DNA of 64,000 nt from Streptomyces zingiberis (GCF_012034935.1 NZ_JAATEN010000006.1:1-64000), one strand, 5' to 3'; positions 19,334-27,999 are shown, counted from the first letter of the stretch. Notes: generated by a model not told the origin, from the sequence alone. Made by a program: numbers and translations.

Positions 19334-19352
19334 GAGGTGTCGGCAACACCTC
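19334..19352. promoter_or_regulatory. Inverted repeat GAGGTGT-N5-ACACCTC
   Basis: Perfect 7-bp arms around CGGCA, just beside the double operator-like site in the yagT/tetR intergenic region. It may be a third regulator site or a small transcript hairpin. Confidence 0.4.
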
Positions 19353-19354
19353 AA

Positions 19355-19400
19355 GCGGACAACTGTCCACTACCGGGAAACGTAACGGACAACTGTCCGC
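19355..19400. promoter_or_regulatory. Twin TetR-type operator dyads between yagT and tetR
   Basis: The word CGGACAACTGTCC occurs twice, with dyads GGACA-AC-TGTCC at 19357-19368 and 19387-19398. The centres are exactly 30 bp apart, about three helical turns, so bound dimers would lie on the same DNA face. The site is 44-90 nt upstream of the tetR start and about 200 nt upstream of yagT, consistent with one repressor controlling both directions. Confidence 0.7.
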
Positions 19401-19443
19401 TTAACAAGGTGTCATTTTCGGCCACCGACGGGAGGAGAAGCGG

Positions 19444-20022
19444 GTGCGGCAACGGAAGCACGCCCTCTTGCGCTCGGACGCGCAACGCAACCGCGAGCGG
19501 ATCCTGGAGGTCGCCGTGGCCGAGCTGACCCGCTCGGCGAACACGCCGCTGAGCGCCATCGCCAGGAAGGCGTGCGTCGGGCAGGGGACGTTCTACCGGC
19601 ACTTCCCGAGCCGGGAGGCGCTCGTCCTGGAGATCTACCGCCACGGGATGCGGCAGCTCGCCGAGTCGGCGGAAGACCTGCTGGAGAACCGGGAGCCCGA
19701 CCGCGCGCTGCGCGAATGGATGGACGGCCTCGCCCGGTTCGCCATGACCAAGGCGGGTCTGGCCGACGCGATACGCCAGGCCACCAGCGCGCCGGGGCAG
19801 CCGGAGAAGCCGGGCCCCGCGCCGGTGACCGAGGCGGCCGACCTGCTGCTGCGCGCCGCCGAGCGAGCGGGCGCCATCCGCCCGGGCATCACCACGGACA
19901 TGTTCTTCCTCGCCATCGGCGGCCTCTGGACGATCGACCCGCACGGCGACTGGCAGCCGCGCGCGACCCAGCTGCTGGACCTGGTGATGGACGCGCTGCG
20001 GGTGGGGGCCCCCGGGCAGTGA
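19444..20022 (+). CDS. TetR-family repressor, probable regulator of the divergent hydroxylase operon
   Basis: Protein of 192 aa. N-terminal HTH about 15-62 with RILEVAVAEL, LSAIARKACVGQGTFYRHFPSREAL; the C-terminal ligand domain is helical, of the kind often found in the SbtR-like group. GTG 19444 is preceded by GGGAGGAG. It is divergent from yagT and the only regulator next to the operon; the twin dyads in between make autoregulation and repression of yagTSR-xdhC likely. The ligand is unknown, perhaps an aldehyde or heterocycle substrate of the enzyme. Confidence 0.9.
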   Translation: MRQRKHALLRSDAQRNRERILEVAVAELTRSANTPLSAIARKACVGQGTFYRHFPSREALVLEIYRHGMRQLAESAEDLLENREPDRALREWMDGLARFAMTKAGLADAIRQATSAPGQPEKPGPAPVTEAADLLLRAAERAGAIRPGITTDMFFLAIGGLWTIDPHGDWQPRATQLLDLVMDALRVGAPGQ

Positions 20023-20472
20023 GCGGCCACCGGCCCCTGCGGCCCGGCCCGCCGGCGCGGCTCCCCTTCCGAACACCCCCGGAACAGCCCGGGTCCACGT
20101 CCGCGCAGCCGCGTCGCAACGGGCGGCTCGGCGGCTCCGGGCGGGCTCCGGGCGGGCTCCGGCGGAGGCCGGCACCACGCCCCTGACCTGGGCCGGCGGC
20201 GCGGGCGCCCAGGCCACGGAGGCCGGGAGCGTGCCGGCTCGGCGGGAAGGAGCGGCTTCGCCCCGCCGAGCCGGAACTCGTCGGGGCGAAGCCGTGGGGA
20301 GCGGTGGGGACGGTGTGGGACGGCGTGGGACGGTGGGGAATGGTGTGGGGCGGCTGAAGAAGCGGTGTGAAGCGGGCGGCGGCGCCCCGGGGTGCGGGGG
20401 CGGCCCACCGCCGTCCCCGGGGCTCCGGCGGGTGCGCCGGGCCTGACCGGGTCGAGCCGTGGCGGCGCGGAC
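20023..20472. other. Convergent spacer with short repeats
   Basis: A 450-nt gap between tetR and the acidic secreted protein gene. It contains GCTCCGGGCGG repeats near 20136-20160, the two overlapping hairpins at 20234-20294, and GTGGGACGGY-type units in tandem at about 20297-20352. No coding sequence is supported. Confidence 0.6.
20234..20294. terminator. Two overlapping, mutually exclusive hairpins
   Basis: Hairpin A pairs 20234-20246 with 20262-20274 (13 bp, perfect). Hairpin B pairs 20253-20265 with 20282-20294 (13 bp, perfect). The two share bases 20253-20274 and cannot form together. In a convergent gap they most likely act as terminators, one favoured from each direction. Confidence 0.6.
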
Positions 20473-21765
20473 TCAGCCTCCGTCGTACAGATGCATGCCC
20501 GGAACGGTGAGTTCGCCGCCGAACTGGCCGGCCTGGGTGACTTCCACGTTGGTGAAGACCACCTCGGGGAGGTTCAGCGGGGGCGGGCTCTTGGGCGCGA
20601 AGGTGATCGGGATGATGCCGAAGAGGTTGCCCTGCAACTTCTCGGTGTACATCGTCACGGTGCCCTTGCGGATGGTGGAGTTGGACCCCTTCGCGGCCTT
20701 GACGTGGGTGGTCGTGCCGCCGGGCGCCTGGACGAGCTGGTGCAGGTCCCTGATGTCCACGCCCGTGGCGGTGAACTTCATGACCTCCTTGACGTGCCCG
20801 CTCCAGGTCCGGACCTTGACGATGCCCTTGTAGTCGAGACCGTGCAGGGACAGCTTGCTGCTCTCCAGGATCCACGGCTCGTCCGGCAGCAGCGCGGGCT
20901 GCTCCGGGTCGACCTCGGCGTCCTCCAGCGCCTGGGCGTCGTACTCGGGGCAGGGGAACGGCTGGAGGCCGTCCTGAGCGGTCGCCGAGGGGGACGGGGT
21001 GGCCGCCGCCCCGGCGTCCTCCTCCGTCGCCTCCTCCGCGGCGTCCCCGGCCTTCTCCCGGGCCTTTCCGGCGGTGTCGCGGACGTCCTCCACCAGCTCA
21101 CCGGCGCTGTCGCGCACCGCGCCGGTGACGCCACCGCCCGGACCGGAGGCCGACGGGCTCGGCGTGGCGGACGGCTCGCCGGTCGCGTCCTTGCCGTCCT
21201 TGCCGGCGGCGTCCTCGGCGTTCGAGGGGCTCTCGGCGTCCTTCTCGTCCTCGTCCTTGTTCCCGCCGCCGAGCAGGTCGCCGAGCTTGTCGCCGAGGCC
21301 CAGCGGGTCCAGCGGGTTGCGGCTCGCCGACGGGGAGGGCTCCGGCTCGCCGGTGTCACCGGAGGCGCCGGAGGACGCGCCGGCGTCCTCGCCGCTCTCC
21401 TTGCCGCCCGTTCCCGCGCCGGCGGAGGAGCCGGGCTCCGGGGCGGCGGACGGGGAGGGCCGCTCGTCGCCGGCGGTCCCGTCCCCGCCGTCCTCGCCGT
21501 CGTCCGTGGCGCCCTTGCCGTCGTCGCCGTCGTCGCCGCCGTCGCCGCCGTCGCCGTCCGCGGCGTCCTCGTCCGACGCCTCGGCCTTGCCGGTCTCGTC
21601 CTCGTCCGGCTCGTCGGCCTGGGAGACGCACTTGCCCGGTCTGAACTTCGGCTGCGGGTCGGCCTGGGCCAGCGGGGTGGAGAGCCCCATGCCCACCAGG
21701 ACGGCCGTCGGCATGGCAGCCAGGGCTATCGCCCGGCCGGCCGGCATGTGCAGCCGCGTGAGCAT
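20473..21765 (-). CDS. Secreted acidic low-complexity protein, third gene of the DUF6230/DUF6114 operon
   Basis: Protein of 430 aa with no recognised enzyme domain. A Sec signal peptide is clear (about 1-38, cleavage near AQA/DPQ). Then about 230 residues rich in Asp, Glu, Ser, Gly and Pro that should be disordered. The C-terminal region (about 250-430) is ordered-looking, with repeated beta-like segments such as KGTVTMYTEKLQGNLFGIIPITFAPKS cut by Pro. ATG 21765 gives a good signal peptide; an upstream GTG at 21852 overlaps the previous stop and would place 29 extra residues before the signal. The C-terminal part may share its fold with the DUF6230 product, since both have MY/SM-type lipid-like beta repeats, but this is only an impression. 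Confidence 0.75.
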   Translation of the reverse strand: MLTRLHMPAGRAIALAAMPTAVLVGMGLSTPLAQADPQPKFRPGKCVSQADEPDEDETGKAEASDEDAADGDGGDGGDDGDDGKGATDDGEDGGDGTAGDERPSPSAAPEPGSSAGAGTGGKESGEDAGASSGASGDTGEPEPSPSASRNPLDPLGLGDKLGDLLGGGNKDEDEKDAESPSNAEDAAGKDGKDATGEPSATPSPSASGPGGGVTGAVRDSAGELVEDVRDTAGKAREKAGDAAEEATEEDAGAAATPSPSATAQDGLQPFPCPEYDAQALEDAEVDPEQPALLPDEPWILESSKLSLHGLDYKGIVKVRTWSGHVKEVMKFTATGVDIRDLHQLVQAPGGTTTHVKAAKGSNSTIRKGTVTMYTEKLQGNLFGIIPITFAPKSPPPLNLPEVVFTNVEVTQAGQFGGELTVPGMHLYDGG

Positions 21766-21841
21766 GGATTTTCTCGGGGCCGCGTGACGCGGTCCGTCCG
21801 TTCCGGCACGGCGGGTGGTCCCGCCCACGGGCCGGGCCTCG

Positions 21842-22357
21842 TCAGCCCGCACGGTGCCTCCCGTTGGTGTCGTCGTCGCCCCCGGCCCCGGCGGCCGCGG
21901 GGGCCGGCACGGCGGTGGGGTCCGCCTTCTCCGGCGCGGGACCGGCGGCGGGTTCGGGGCGGGGCTGCCCGGGCGCCCAGGCGATGGACAGGGCGCCGCC
22001 GATGAGAGCCGGCAGGAAGCCCAGGAGGAAGCCTCCGACGTTGGAGACGACCAGCGAGACGAGCGCGAGCATGATCGCCGCGACGCCCGCGAAGTTCTTC
22101 ACCGCGGACTGGTACCACATGGTCAGTCCGAGGACCACGAGAAGGACGCCGATGACCAGTGAACCGGCGCCGGCCGTGGTCGCCATACGGATCGTCAACT
22201 GCCCGACGGTCAGGTTCGCGTAGGGGAAGTACGCGATCGGGAGCCCGCCCAGCAGGGTGAGCAGGCCCGCCCAGAAGGGCCGGGTGCCGCGCCAGGCGCG
22301 GAAACGAAGCCTCCAGTGGTGGAATCGGCCGCTCGGACCCGGTGACTCGGCGCTCAT
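21842..22357 (-). CDS. DUF6114 membrane protein
   Basis: Integral membrane protein of 171 aa with about four hydrophobic helices (about 26-46, 56-82, 88-108, 112-135) and a Pro/Ala-rich C-terminal tail. The RAWRGTRPFWAGLLTLLGGLPIAYFPY opening is typical of DUF6114. Function unknown. ATG 22357 is preceded by GGAG at 9 nt. It lies between the DUF6230 secreted protein and the acidic secreted protein, so a role in holding or exporting these at the membrane is plausible but unproven. Confidence 0.8.
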   Translation of the reverse strand: MSAESPGPSGRFHHWRLRFRAWRGTRPFWAGLLTLLGGLPIAYFPYANLTVGQLTIRMATTAGAGSLVIGVLLVVLGLTMWYQSAVKNFAGVAAIMLALVSLVVSNVGGFLLGFLPALIGGALSIAWAPGQPRPEPAAGPAPEKADPTAVPAPAAAGAGGDDDTNGRHRAG

Positions 22358-22469
22358 GGAAAACAGCTCCCTGATACGGGCATTGCCTGGGAATGCTCGA
22401 AGGTTTCCGGAGGGGGCGGACAGCGGGCGGGCGGCGGGCACGCCGGCCCCCGCCCGCCCGGGCGAGTGC

Positions 22470-23105
22470 TTAGTAGCACTCCTTGACGCCCTTGTGCAGC
22501 TTCATGGAGAGGCCGCTCAGCTTGAAGGTTCCGGCGCTGGTCGCCCACGCCGTCTGCTTCACATCGGTCAGGACGGCCTTGCTGGCCTCCTGGGCGAATC
22601 CATAGGGGTTCGCCTGCTCCTTGCCGCCCTTCATGCCGGGGCCCTTGGTGCTGGACCCGGCGGCGACACCGATGTTGATGTCCGTGAAGGTGGCGTTGGC
22701 CTTCAGGTCGGCGATGTCGACGTAAAGGTTGTCGGCGGCCACGGCGGTGCCGTTGCCACCCGCCTTCAGCTGAAGCGACACCGAACCGACCATCGGGATG
22801 TCCGGTGTGACCACCGACTGGCACATGTTGGTGAGCTCGGCGTGCTTGAACGCGGAGACGGCTACCGGGTGAGCCGCGTCCTTGCCGTCCAGGGTCTTGC
22901 CCGTCGCGATCGCCCCGTACTGGACGAAGCCCTCGCCTTCGAGCTTGTCCGCGGACACCTTGAACGACTGGCCGGAGACGCTGAACGACGCCGCCAGCGC
23001 ACCCTGTGCGAGTGCCACCCCCACCGCGGCGGTGGCGGCGACGCTCGGCACCATCACGACGGCGAACCGCTTCCATCTGGTCCCGCCACGCACCTGGGAC
23101 TCCAT
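22470..23105 (-). CDS. DUF6230 exported protein
   Basis: Protein of 211 aa with an N-terminal hydrophobic segment (about 16-38, ending GALAASF) that reads as a signal peptide or anchor. The rest is predicted beta-rich with FSVSGQSFKVSADKL and SVSLQLKAGGN; a Cys in NMCQSVV and another two residues from the C-terminus (KECY) could form a disulphide. Homologous Streptomyces proteins are sometimes labelled cholesterol-esterase-like; no esterase motif is visible. ATG 23105 has AGGAGG 7 nt upstream, which makes this start firm. First gene of the three-gene operon. Confidence 0.82.
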   Translation of the reverse strand: MESQVRGGTRWKRFAVVMVPSVAATAAVGVALAQGALAASFSVSGQSFKVSADKLEGEGFVQYGAIATGKTLDGKDAAHPVAVSAFKHAELTNMCQSVVTPDIPMVGSVSLQLKAGGNGTAVAADNLYVDIADLKANATFTDINIGVAAGSSTKGPGMKGGKEQANPYGFAQEASKAVLTDVKQTAWATSAGTFKLSGLSMKLHKGVKECY

Positions 23106-23447
23106 CAATTTCCTCCTTCTCGGACGTACATCTCCGGCCGGGGGAGCCCCTGGCCTGGGATGGGAGAAGTGCTACGTCCTCGGGAAGGGGAGCGCCGTAC
23201 CCGGAGACGAACGTGCCCGAAATACCGCGATCACCCCCGAGCGACAACCACTGGCCGCGCTCGCGCGCGACCTGCTGGACAGGCCCTGCCCACGGCAGGG
23301 ACCCCCCTGTCCAAGGCCGGCATCACCCAGGCCGGCCTGCCCGGTGGGGACCCGAAAGACCCGTGGCGCCGGCTGGCTGCGGCGTCGCGGGACGGGACCG
23401 AGCGTGGCCGATCGTCGTGCATATCCGCCCGCCACACAAGGGGCTCG

Positions 23448-23461
23448 TTACTTACGAGTAA
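23448..23461. promoter_or_regulatory. Dyad TTACT-N4-AGTAA (proximal copy)
   Basis: TTACTTACGAGTAA, perfect 5-bp arms with a 4-nt centre, 343 nt upstream of the DUF6230 start. The form fits a TetR-type operator. A second copy lies 117 nt further upstream. Confidence 0.6.
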
Positions 23462-23577
23462 TGAGATGGTGACCCAAGGCGGCTTCCGGCGGCCGGAACC
23501 GGCACTGTCGGTCGCCACCATTCGTCAGGGAACTTCCGGAATGGAAGGACGTACACGGACAGAACACCCGCCGTCCC

Positions 23578-23590
23578 TTACTGCCAGTAA
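23578..23590. promoter_or_regulatory. Dyad TTACT-N3-AGTAA (distal copy)
   Basis: TTACTGCCAGTAA with the same 5-bp arms as the proximal site but a 3-nt centre. Two matching sites in one upstream region argue for a real regulator target. Confidence 0.55.
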
Positions 23591-24144
23591 CATCACGGAA
23601 GAAAGCCAAGTTTTGGCAAAGTGCGCCCGGTGGGGTGTGAAGTTCCGGCCAAGGGTTAGGGAGAGACAACCCCTGTGGCCGCGGGCCGTCACGCACGGTA
23701 AACGCCGCGCCGGGCACGGGAGTTCGCGGCGGCGCGCCCCTCCCCCGCCCCCTCCCCGCCCCCTCGGCCCACCGCCGGCGGACCGCTCCGCATTCCCGGG
23801 TCACGCGCTCCCGGGTCACGCGCTCCGCTCCCGGCGCGGCCCACCCGCGACTCCGCTGCCCCGGAAAGGACTTCGGCGGCGCGAACTCGCTTTCCGCGGA
23901 AGGGGGGTCGGGCCGTCCCGGGCGCCGGGGGTGCACGCCGGGCGCCCGGGTGCGCTCCGCCGCCCGACCCCGCCCGGGCCCGCGCCCTCCGGGGGACCGC
24001 GGGCCCTTCCCGCGCTCGGCGCGACGGGGCCTCAGTTCTCCGGACCGGACGGCCGGGGCGCCGGCCGGACCCGGCAGGCGCCCCGGGAGACCACCGCCCC
24101 GGGAACGGCACGGCGCACGGAACGGCGCACGGAACGGCGAACGG

Positions 24145-25104
24145 TCAGAACAGCACGCGCGCCAGGGCGCCCCGCGCCTTGGTGACCCGCGGGTCGTCCG
24201 GGCCGATGACCTCGAAGAGTTCCAGCAGCCGGAGCCGGGCCCGCTCCCGCTCGTCGCCCACGGTGCGGCGCACCGTCTCGACGAGCCGTCCGAAGGAGTC
24301 CTCGACATGCCCGCCGACCAGGTCCAGGTCCGCGGCGGCGATCTGCGCGTCCACATCGGCCGGGTCGTCGGCCGCGGCCTTGCGGACCGCCTGCTGGTCG
24401 GCGCCCTCGACCCGCTGGAGCAGTTCGGCCTGGGCCAGCCCCAGCTTCGCCTCCGTGTTGGCCGGGTCGTCGCTCAGCACGTTCCGGTACGCCTGGATGG
24501 CACCGCCCAGGTCACCCGCGTCCAGCGCCTGGTGCGCCGCCGCGAGGGCCGGGTCCTCCGGGACGGCGGGCGCGGCCGCCTCCTCGCCCTCGGGGACGGG
24601 CCCCGCGGCGCCGCCCACGATGCCGAACCGCTCCTCGGCCACCTGGATCAGCTGGTCCAGCACCTGCCGGATCTGCGCCTCGGGGGCCGCCCCCTGGAAC
24701 AGCGGCAGGGCCTGGCCGCCGACCACCGCGAAAACGGCGGGGATGCCCTGGACCCCGAACTGCTGGAACAGCATCTGGTTCGCCTCGACGTCGATCTTGG
24801 CGAGGACGAAACGGCCGGCGTACTCCGCGGCCAGCCGCTCCAGTACCGGGCTGAGCTGCTTGCAGGGTTCACACCACTCGGCCCAGAAGTCGATGACGAC
24901 CGGCACCTGAGCGGACCGCTGAAGCACCTCCTGCTCGAAGCCGGCCTCACCGACGTCGATCACCGTGGCCTGGGGCGCGGCGGCCGGCCCGCCCTCGCGG
25001 GCCGCCTCGGCGCGCGCCTGCTGCGCCTTCTGCCTGGCCTCCCCGGCGGCCTTCACCGCGGCGAGGTCGACCACTCCACTCATGGACATGTTCCGTGGCT
25101 GCAT
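24145..25104 (-). CDS. Thioredoxin-domain protein with TPR-like tail (CnoX/YbbN family)
   Basis: Protein of 319 aa. Disordered N-terminus about 1-45, thioredoxin fold about 46-160 with FWAEWCEPCKQL (active site CEPC), cis-Pro in GIPAVFAV, then helical TPR-like repeats about 185-319 (AHQALDAGDLGGAIQAYRNVL). YbbN/CnoX proteins act as chaperone-holdases that guard clients from oxidation; E. coli CnoX has lost the usual redox pair while this protein keeps both cysteines, so it may be redox-active. ATG 25104 follows GGGGAGGA. It lies just downstream of icmA on the same strand; the 112-nt gap leaves co-transcription open. Confidence 0.9.
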   Translation of the reverse strand: MQPRNMSMSGVVDLAAVKAAGEARQKAQQARAEAAREGGPAAAPQATVIDVGEAGFEQEVLQRSAQVPVVIDFWAEWCEPCKQLSPVLERLAAEYAGRFVLAKIDVEANQMLFQQFGVQGIPAVFAVVGGQALPLFQGAAPEAQIRQVLDQLIQVAEERFGIVGGAAGPVPEGEEAAAPAVPEDPALAAAHQALDAGDLGGAIQAYRNVLSDDPANTEAKLGLAQAELLQRVEGADQQAVRKAAADDPADVDAQIAAADLDLVGGHVEDSFGRLVETVRRTVGDERERARLRLLELFEVIGPDDPRVTKARGALARVLF

Positions 25105-25216
25105 GGGTACATCCTCCCCTCTTCGGGCGCCGATCGGAAAAGCGCCCCGAAGGTGCCCGTTCCGGCCGCCCCGGCGGACGGGTGCGCCGTACGCCGGGAC
25201 GGCCGCGGGGCCGGGG

Positions 25217-26917
25217 TCAGAAGCCCGCCGGCTCGGTGTAGACCCCCCACTCGTCGCGGAGGACGCCGCAGATCTCGCCGAGTGTGGCCTCGGCCCGTAC
25301 GGCGTCCAGCATGGGCCCGATCATGTTCCCGCCGTCCCGGGCGGCGGCGAGCATCGCGTCCAGGGCTGCGTGGACGGCGGCGTCGTCCCGGGCCGCCTTG
25401 CGCTCCGCCAGCGTGCGCACCTGCTCCCGCTCGACCTCGTGGCTGACGCGCAGGATCTCCAGGTCGCCCGTGACGGAGCCGGTGTGGCAGTTGACGCCCA
25501 CGACCTTCTTCTCGTCCTTCTCCAGCGACTGCTGGTAGCGGAAGGCGGCCTCGGCGATCTCGCCGGTGAACCAGCCGTCCTCGATGCCGCGGAGGATGCC
25601 GGAGGTGATCGGCCCGATCGGGTGCTCGCCGCCCGGCACGGCCCGCCGGCCGCGCTCCATGATCTGCTCGAAGATCTTCTCGGCGTCGGCCTCGATCCGG
25701 TCGGTCAGCGCCTCCACGTACCAGGAGCCGCCGAGCGGGTCGGCGACGTTGGCGACGCCCGTCTCCTCCATCAGCACCTGCTGGGTGCGGAGCGCGATCT
25801 CCGCCGCCTGCTCGGAGGGGAGCGCGAGGGTCTCGTCGAGGGCGTTGGTGTGCAGCGAGTTGGTGCCGCCGAGGACCGCGGCGAGCGCCTCCACGGCGGT
25901 CCGCACGACGTTGTTGTAGGGCTGCTGGGCGGTGAGCGACACCCCGGCCGTCTGGGTGTGGAACCGCAGCCACTGCGCCTTGTCCGTCGTCGCGCCGTAG
26001 ACGTCCCGCATCCAGCGGGCCCAGATGCGGCGGGCGGCGCGGAACTTGGCGATCTCCTCGAAGAAGTCCAGGTGCGCGTCGAAGAAGAAGGAGAGGCCGG
26101 GCGCGAAGGCGTCGACGTCCAGGCCGCGGGAGAGACCCAGCTCGACGTAGCCGAAGCCGTCGGCGAGGGTGTAGGCCAGCTCCTGCGCGGCGGTGGAGCC
26201 CGCCTCCCGGATGTGGTAGCCGGAGACGGAGAGCGGCTTGTACGCGGGGATGCCCCGCGCGCAGTGCTCCATCAGGTCACCGATCAGGCGCAGATGGGGT
26301 TCGGGCTCGAAGAGCCACTCCTTCTGGGCGATGTACTCCTTGAAGATGTCCGTCTGGAGCGTCCCGTTGAGGACGCCCGGATCGACGCCCTGCCGCTCGG
26401 CGGCGACCAGGTACATGCAGAAGACGGGGACGGCGGGGCCGCTGATCGTCATGGAGGTGGTGACCTCGCCCAGCGGGATGCCGTCGAAGAGGACCTCCAT
26501 GTCGGCCGCGGAGTCGATGGCCACCCCGCAGTGGCCGACCTCGCCGAGCGAGCGGGGGTCGTCGGAGTCGCGGCCCATCAGGGTGGGCATGTCGAAGGCG
26601 ACCGAGAGGCCGCCGCCCCCGGCCTCCAGGATCATCTTGTAGCGCTCGTTCGTCTGGCCGGCGTTGCCGAACCCGGCGAACTGCCGGATGGTCCAGGTCC
26701 GGCCCCGGTAGCCGGTGGGGTGGAGCCCCCGGGTGAAGGGGTACTCCCCCGGCCAGCCGATCCGCTCGAACCCGGGCACGGTGGAGCCCGGGGGCGGGCC
26801 GTACACGGGGTCGACCGGGTCGCCCGAGAGCGTCGTGAAGTCCGCGTCCCGCTTACGGGCCGCGTCATAACGGGCCTGCCAGCGGTGGCGGCCTTCTGCG
26901 ATCGCGTCGGAGTCCAT
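25217..26917 (-). CDS. icmA: Isobutyryl-CoA mutase large subunit
   Basis: Adenosylcobalamin-dependent mutase interconverting isobutyryl-CoA and n-butyryl-CoA, linking valine breakdown to butyrate pools for polyketides. 566 aa, exactly the IcmA length, with the (beta/alpha)8 domain only and no B12-binding domain, so it needs a separate small subunit (not in this window). Residue choice decides substrate: Phe80 in [13 protein letters not shown] and Gln198 in KEYIAQKE match isobutyryl-CoA mutase, where methylmalonyl-CoA mutase has Tyr and Arg. ATG 26917 gives exact numbering. A 20-bp palindrome lies 11-30 nt upstream. The partner GTPase type (meaB) and epimerase are encoded at 39-42 kb. Confidence 0.95.
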   Translation of the reverse strand: MDSDAIAEGRHRWQARYDAARKRDADFTTLSGDPVDPVYGPPPGSTVPGFERIGWPGEYPFTRGLHPTGYRGRTWTIRQFAGFGNAGQTNERYKMILEAGGGGLSVAFDMPTLMGRDSDDPRSLGEVGHCGVAIDSAADMEVLFDGIPLGEVTTSMTISGPAVPVFCMYLVAAERQGVDPGVLNGTLQTDIFKEYIAQKEWLFEPEPHLRLIGDLMEHCARGIPAYKPLSVSGYHIREAGSTAAQELAYTLADGFGYVELGLSRGLDVDAFAPGLSFFFDAHLDFFEEIAKFRAARRIWARWMRDVYGATTDKAQWLRFHTQTAGVSLTAQQPYNNVVRTAVEALAAVLGGTNSLHTNALDETLALPSEQAAEIALRTQQVLMEETGVANVADPLGGSWYVEALTDRIEADAEKIFEQIMERGRRAVPGGEHPIGPITSGILRGIEDGWFTGEIAEAAFRYQQSLEKDEKKVVGVNCHTGSVTGDLEILRVSHEVEREQVRTLAERKAARDDAAVHAALDAMLAAARDGGNMIGPMLDAVRAEATLGEICGVLRDEWGVYTEPAGF

Positions 26918-27523
26918 ACCCGCCAATTTACTTGGACGTCCTAGTAACTGTCGACGGCGGCGGGCCGCCGGTGAGGACACGGGAGCGTCACGGGGACATG
27001 GGGAGAAAGAGGGGGCCGGCCGCTGGGGAACAGCCCCCGGCCGGTGGCACACCGCGTGCCGGCCATCCGTGAGGCGCGCGCGACGGGCGGGGGGCGCTTC
27101 CCGGCGCGGGGCCCGCGCGGCGGGCGGGCGCTGCCCGGGCAGCCGCCGGCACCTCTCTCACCTGCGGCGTCGCGGCTGTCCCGGCGCGAGGGCGACTGCG
27201 GGACGCGTCGCCGCGGGAGGCGCGGTCACCGGGCGGCGCGGGAGGACGTCACCACACCCGGGAGGAGTTCCGGCCACCGCCGCCAAGCGCCCCGGACCAC
27301 CGCCGGAGGGGGCCCTCCGAACGTCCGTGTGACGGATGTCCCATCCCCGGGGCAGCGGCGCGCGTCTCCGCCGGAGGATCCCGCGGGCCGGACGGGGTCC
27401 GCGGTGGCCTCCCGGCCACCCCGGGCGCGACCGCCCCCGGCCCCCGGCGGAACGGGACGGCACCCGGCCGCCCGCGTCTCCCCCGAAAGGCCGGACGCCC
27501 CCGCGGGCCCGGCGCGCGGCCGT
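26918..27523. other. Gene-free region upstream of icmA
   Basis: About 600 nt. It holds the icmA operator/promoter at its left edge and otherwise only GC-rich sequence with overlapping spurious frames on both strands. The DUF3817 gene starts on the same strand beyond it and ends at 27524. Confidence 0.55.
26928..26947. promoter_or_regulatory. 20-bp near-perfect palindrome at the icmA promoter
   Basis: TTACTTGGACGTCCTAGTAA; symmetric except for one central-arm pair. The core GGACGTCC is perfectly palindromic. It lies 11-30 nt upstream of the icmA ATG, where a bound protein would block RNA polymerase or an initiating complex. The outer TTACT/AGTAA arms match those in front of the DUF6230 operon. 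Confidence 0.75.
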
Positions 27524-27856
27524 TCAGGCCTGCGCCACCACCGGGCCGTCGCGGGTGACCAGCGGTTCCACCTCACGGGTGACCTTGCGCTCAACGAAGA
27601 AGGCGACGAACGGGATGGTGCCGGAGAGCAGCACCCACAGCAGCTTGCCGAAGCCCCACTTGGCCTTGGACCCCAGGTCGAAGGCGAAGACCAGGTAGAT
27701 GATGTACAGCAGACCGTGGGTCTGGGACACCAGGAAGGTGAGGTCCTCACCCTGGCCGAAGCCGTACTTGAACACCATGCAGGTGCTGAGCACCAGCAGC
27801 ATCACGGCGGTGACGTAGGCCATGACCCGGTACCGGGTCAGCACGCTCTTCTTCAT
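27524..27856 (-). CDS. DUF3817 small membrane protein (first copy)
   Basis: Protein of 110 aa with three hydrophobic helices (about 9-30, 43-62, 70-90) and the family pattern SQTHGLLYIIYLVFAFDLGSK. Function unknown. The start ATG at 27856 is preceded by TAGGCT at 7 nt with no ribosome site, suggesting a leaderless transcript. A second DUF3817 gene lies at 30128-30472; the two flank a MarR and an ArsR-like regulator. Confidence 0.85.
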   Translation of the reverse strand: MKKSVLTRYRVMAYVTAVMLLVLSTCMVFKYGFGQGEDLTFLVSQTHGLLYIIYLVFAFDLGSKAKWGFGKLLWVLLSGTIPFVAFFVERKVTREVEPLVTRDGPVVAQA

Positions 27857-27863
27857 GGCGTCG

Positions 27864-27869
27864 AGCCTA
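27864..27869 (-). promoter_or_regulatory. -10 box of leaderless DUF3817 gene
   Basis: TAGGCT on the minus strand, 7 nt before the ATG. The same hexamer and spacing precede the adenosyltransferase gene at 59047. Confidence 0.5.
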
Positions 27870-27999
27870 ACCGGAGGGCCCGCGGTGGCCGCCGGGGACC
27901 CTGGCTGCCGCCGGGGACCACGGCCTCCGGGCGGGGCCCCTGGCGCCGGGCGGGGAACGTGGCGCCGGGCGGGTGGAGCCGGCAGCCGGCCGTGCCGGG

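Larger units (their letters stand above)
23106..24144. other. Long upstream region of the DUF6230 operon
   Basis: A 1.04-kb stretch without a convincing gene. The part 23440-23660 is less GC-rich than its surroundings and carries two TTACT/AGTAA dyads and a GCCAA-GTT-TTGGC inverted repeat (23605-23617); the operon promoter is most likely here. The part 23700-24144 is GC-rich, with ACGGCGCACGGA-type tandem units near 24103-24143. Confidence 0.6.
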
